31,333 bases of DNA, from contig BFEA01000091.1 in NCBI GenBank assembly GCA_003427395.1, positions 3,346,532-3,377,864 of the forward strand, in the 5' to 3' direction. The stretch is from Chara braunii. Taxonomy: Eukaryota; Streptophyta; Charophyceae; Charales; Characeae. The notes under the pieces were generated by a model that ran no database searches, had not been told where the DNA came from, and was given only the letters and a program-made list of their open reading frames with translations. How positions within the stretch are numbered: the first letter of the stretch is position 1; each line of letters begins with the position of its first letter. Below are positions 29,830-31,333 of this stretch, piece by piece. A program made the position numbers and the translations under genes.

Positions 29830-31230
29830 TCTAAAGGAGAAGAGGGTCATCATAAAGGACTTGCACAACGGGATCGTCGGTGGTCACCGCGGGGTGAAAG
29901 GGACATTCGACAAGGTTCGAAGACTTTATTAGTGGGATGGATAATACAAGGAGATTAAGAATTACTGCTCTACTTGCGAAGCTTGTCAAAAGAGAGTCAC
30001 TGTCTGCTACAAGGAATCTCTTTTTCCATCATTTCCTATTGCGTTTGGGGAAAAGGTCCACATGGATCTAATAACCGTGTCAAAAGGGGAAGGGGGACTG
30101 CGGTACATTATCAGCGCCCGCGACGACCTTATGAGGTTCGTGGAAGGTCGGACCATTAAAAAGAAGACTGTGGAGGAGGTGATCTTTTGCTGAAATATAT
30201 TACTAGGTATGGATGCATGAGAAATATCGTTATGGATAGAGGGGCTAAATTCACGAATCAGAAAGTAAAAAGGGTGTTACAGAAGGTGGGGATCAAAGCG
30301 GCCTATACGATCGCTTATCATACCCAAAGCAATGCGTCGGTCGAATGGGGATATCAAACATTGGTGGAAGCGTTGGCCAAATGGTGTAAAGGTCTGAAGA
30401 ACCAATGCCCGCGATTTTTGCGATATGTTGTTTGGGTGGATAATGTTACGGTCAAATCAAGCACTGGCTACCCTCCTTACACCTTGTGGTTCGGCCGACA
30501 TTGCCCATCGCCTATCAAATTCCATGTGGATACCTAGACGAGTGTCTCATGGATTGTCAATATGACGAGGGGCGAGTTGTAAGGAGCGCGATTGTGACAA
30601 ATAGCCGAGAGTTTAGACGATGGGATGATGGAGGCAACCCAAAACATTGAGAGAGAGAAAACAAAAGGGAGGGGAAGGTGGGATCGGAACTTGCGTGTTC
30701 GGCATAAGCCGATAGAGATTGGGAACCTCGTTCTAATATACGACTCATCGCTAGAAAAGACATGGGCCATAAAGTTAGCCAATCGATGGATGGGGTCATA
30801 TCAGGTGCTTAAGAGGTTGGACAGGGGATCATATTTTCTTTTTGAGTTAAATAGGGCCCGACTCTGTGACCCTGTTGCGGGAGTACGTTTGAGATTTTTT
30901 CATCAGAGAGAGACTCTTGAAACAAATCCAAAAGGGAAGAGAAATATTACAATACCCACGGAAGGAGACATCTGCTGTGAAAAGGGCGAGACCTCGAAAC
31001 AAGTGTCCACGCCAAAGGCTCCAAGGAAACGATACAAAGTTCGGAGGCCTACATTGCAGAAAACACCGAGAAGGCAAACGAGGCCAAGAGATGAGGATAA
31101 GGATGAGGACCATATATGGGACCGCCAGGTAAAGGAACGAAGGAGTGTCTCGAGAAAAGCCTTGAGAGCGGAGAGGAAACACAGAAGAGAGCGACGAGAA
31201 AAAAGGATGAGAAGAACGAGATGGCTGTAG
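29780..31230 (+). pseudogene. Integrase of E3 (frameshifted, catalytic triad kept)
   Basis: H2C2 zinc domain: DLHNGIVGGHRGVKGTFDKV, then CSTCEACQKRV (to about 29995), with stops at about 29930 and 29943. Core: Asp in HMDLI (30065), Asp in VMDRGAKF (30235), Glu in ASVEWGYQ (30343), with 35 residues between the last two, so D,D-35-E is complete. A frameshift lies near 30188. The C-terminal frame (30625-31230) has GNLVLIYDSSLEKTWAIKLA, NRWMGSYQVLKRLDRGSYFL (GPY/F-like) and VRLRFFHQ, then a tail of about 90 residues very rich in Arg/Lys in place of a chromodomain. Confidence 0.8.
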
Positions 31231-31305
31231 TTCTTTTCGGCTGAAAGGTTGTAGCATAGCCTGAAAACGGGGTGTATGGGGATAGTAAAGAAGGATATGA
31301 TCAGG

Positions 31306-31322
31306 GGATTTAGAGGGGGAAA
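31306..31322 (+). promoter_or_regulatory. Possible polypurine tract of E3
   Basis: AGAGGGGGAAA follows the integrase stop by about 80 bases, where the primer for plus-strand DNA synthesis should lie. The 3' LTR would start just after it, but the next visible bases (CCACGTACCAC) do not begin TG, so the assignment is weak. Confidence 0.2.
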
Positions 31323-31333
31323 CCACGTACCAC

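Larger units (their letters stand above)
19225..31333 (+). mobile_element. E3: Ty3/gypsy-like element with a repeated extra domain upstream of gag
   Basis: On the plus strand: an array of repeated unknown domains (19.3-25.0 kb), Gag with zinc knuckle (25.2-26.9), protease (27.4-28.0), RT (28.4-29.3), RNase H (29.4-29.7), integrase (29.8-31.2). The pol order is Ty3/gypsy. Neither LTR nor PBS was found; the left limit is only where the repeated array begins and the right end is off the window. Frames are broken repeatedly, but several catalytic residues are kept, so decay looks milder than in E2. An upstream ORF of this size is unusual for Ty3/gypsy elements. Confidence 0.7.

Overview
The window looks like non-genic, transposon-packed nuclear DNA of a land plant or streptophyte green alga. 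The best clue is the retroelement primer-binding site GCTCTGATACCA (read as TGGTATCAGAGC on the minus strand). It occurs twice and matches the 3' end of plant-type initiator-Met tRNA. Ty3/gypsy pol wording, a tRNA-derived SINE, several MITE-like elements, homopolymers and microsatellites fit this. A Charales-type alga is my best guess from the pol sequences, but that is an impression and not a demonstration. I found no convincing host gene, rRNA, intact tRNA or CRISPR array.

Left part (1-4664). The first ~80 bases are the end of a minus-strand LTR element (E1) that runs off the left edge; its LTR starts at 83. Then come small nested elements: a TTAA-flanked MITE in three copies (560-718, 4085-4245, 4535-4644 truncated), a 380-bp foldback element (2085-2466) whose flank resembles a block near 790-870, a 105-bp TA-flanked MITE (4312-4416), and GC-rich tandem repeats (3925-4025).

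Middle (4664-12209 plus LTR to the right). E2 is a decayed minus-strand Ty3/gypsy element: LTR, PBS, ~1.3-kb leader, Gag with a zinc-knuckle remnant, retropepsin, RT, RNase H, and integrase with H2C2 and DDE remnants. It has frameshifts, stops, a partial RT duplication, a 30-bp tandem amplification, a 388-bp MITE of the same family as 4312-4416, and a 142-bp poly(T) insertion flanked by a 12-bp direct repeat. No 3' LTR is visible; the element abuts a truncated MITE.

12.4-19.2 kb holds little that I recognise: GA-rich microsatellite, a 61-bp minisatellite at 17.8 kb, and weak ORFs. It may contain the LTR and leader of E3, but I could not find a PBS.

Right part (about 19.2 kb to the end). E3 is a plus-strand Ty3/gypsy-like element. 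In front of an ordinary gag-PR-RT-RNaseH-IN order (25.2-31.2 kb) it carries an unusual coding stretch. A ~237-residue domain that I do not recognise is repeated in tandem four times with a period of about 710 bp (Cys landmarks at 19935, 20633, 21344, 22054). A helix-rich segment and a fifth copy (24424-25042) follow. A ~1.4-kb AT-rich insertion with palindromic ends, itself containing a minus-strand tRNA-derived SINE, splits the last two. This repeated upstream domain is the most novel item here. E3 is decayed in frame but keeps most catalytic residues of RT and integrase (D,D-35-E).
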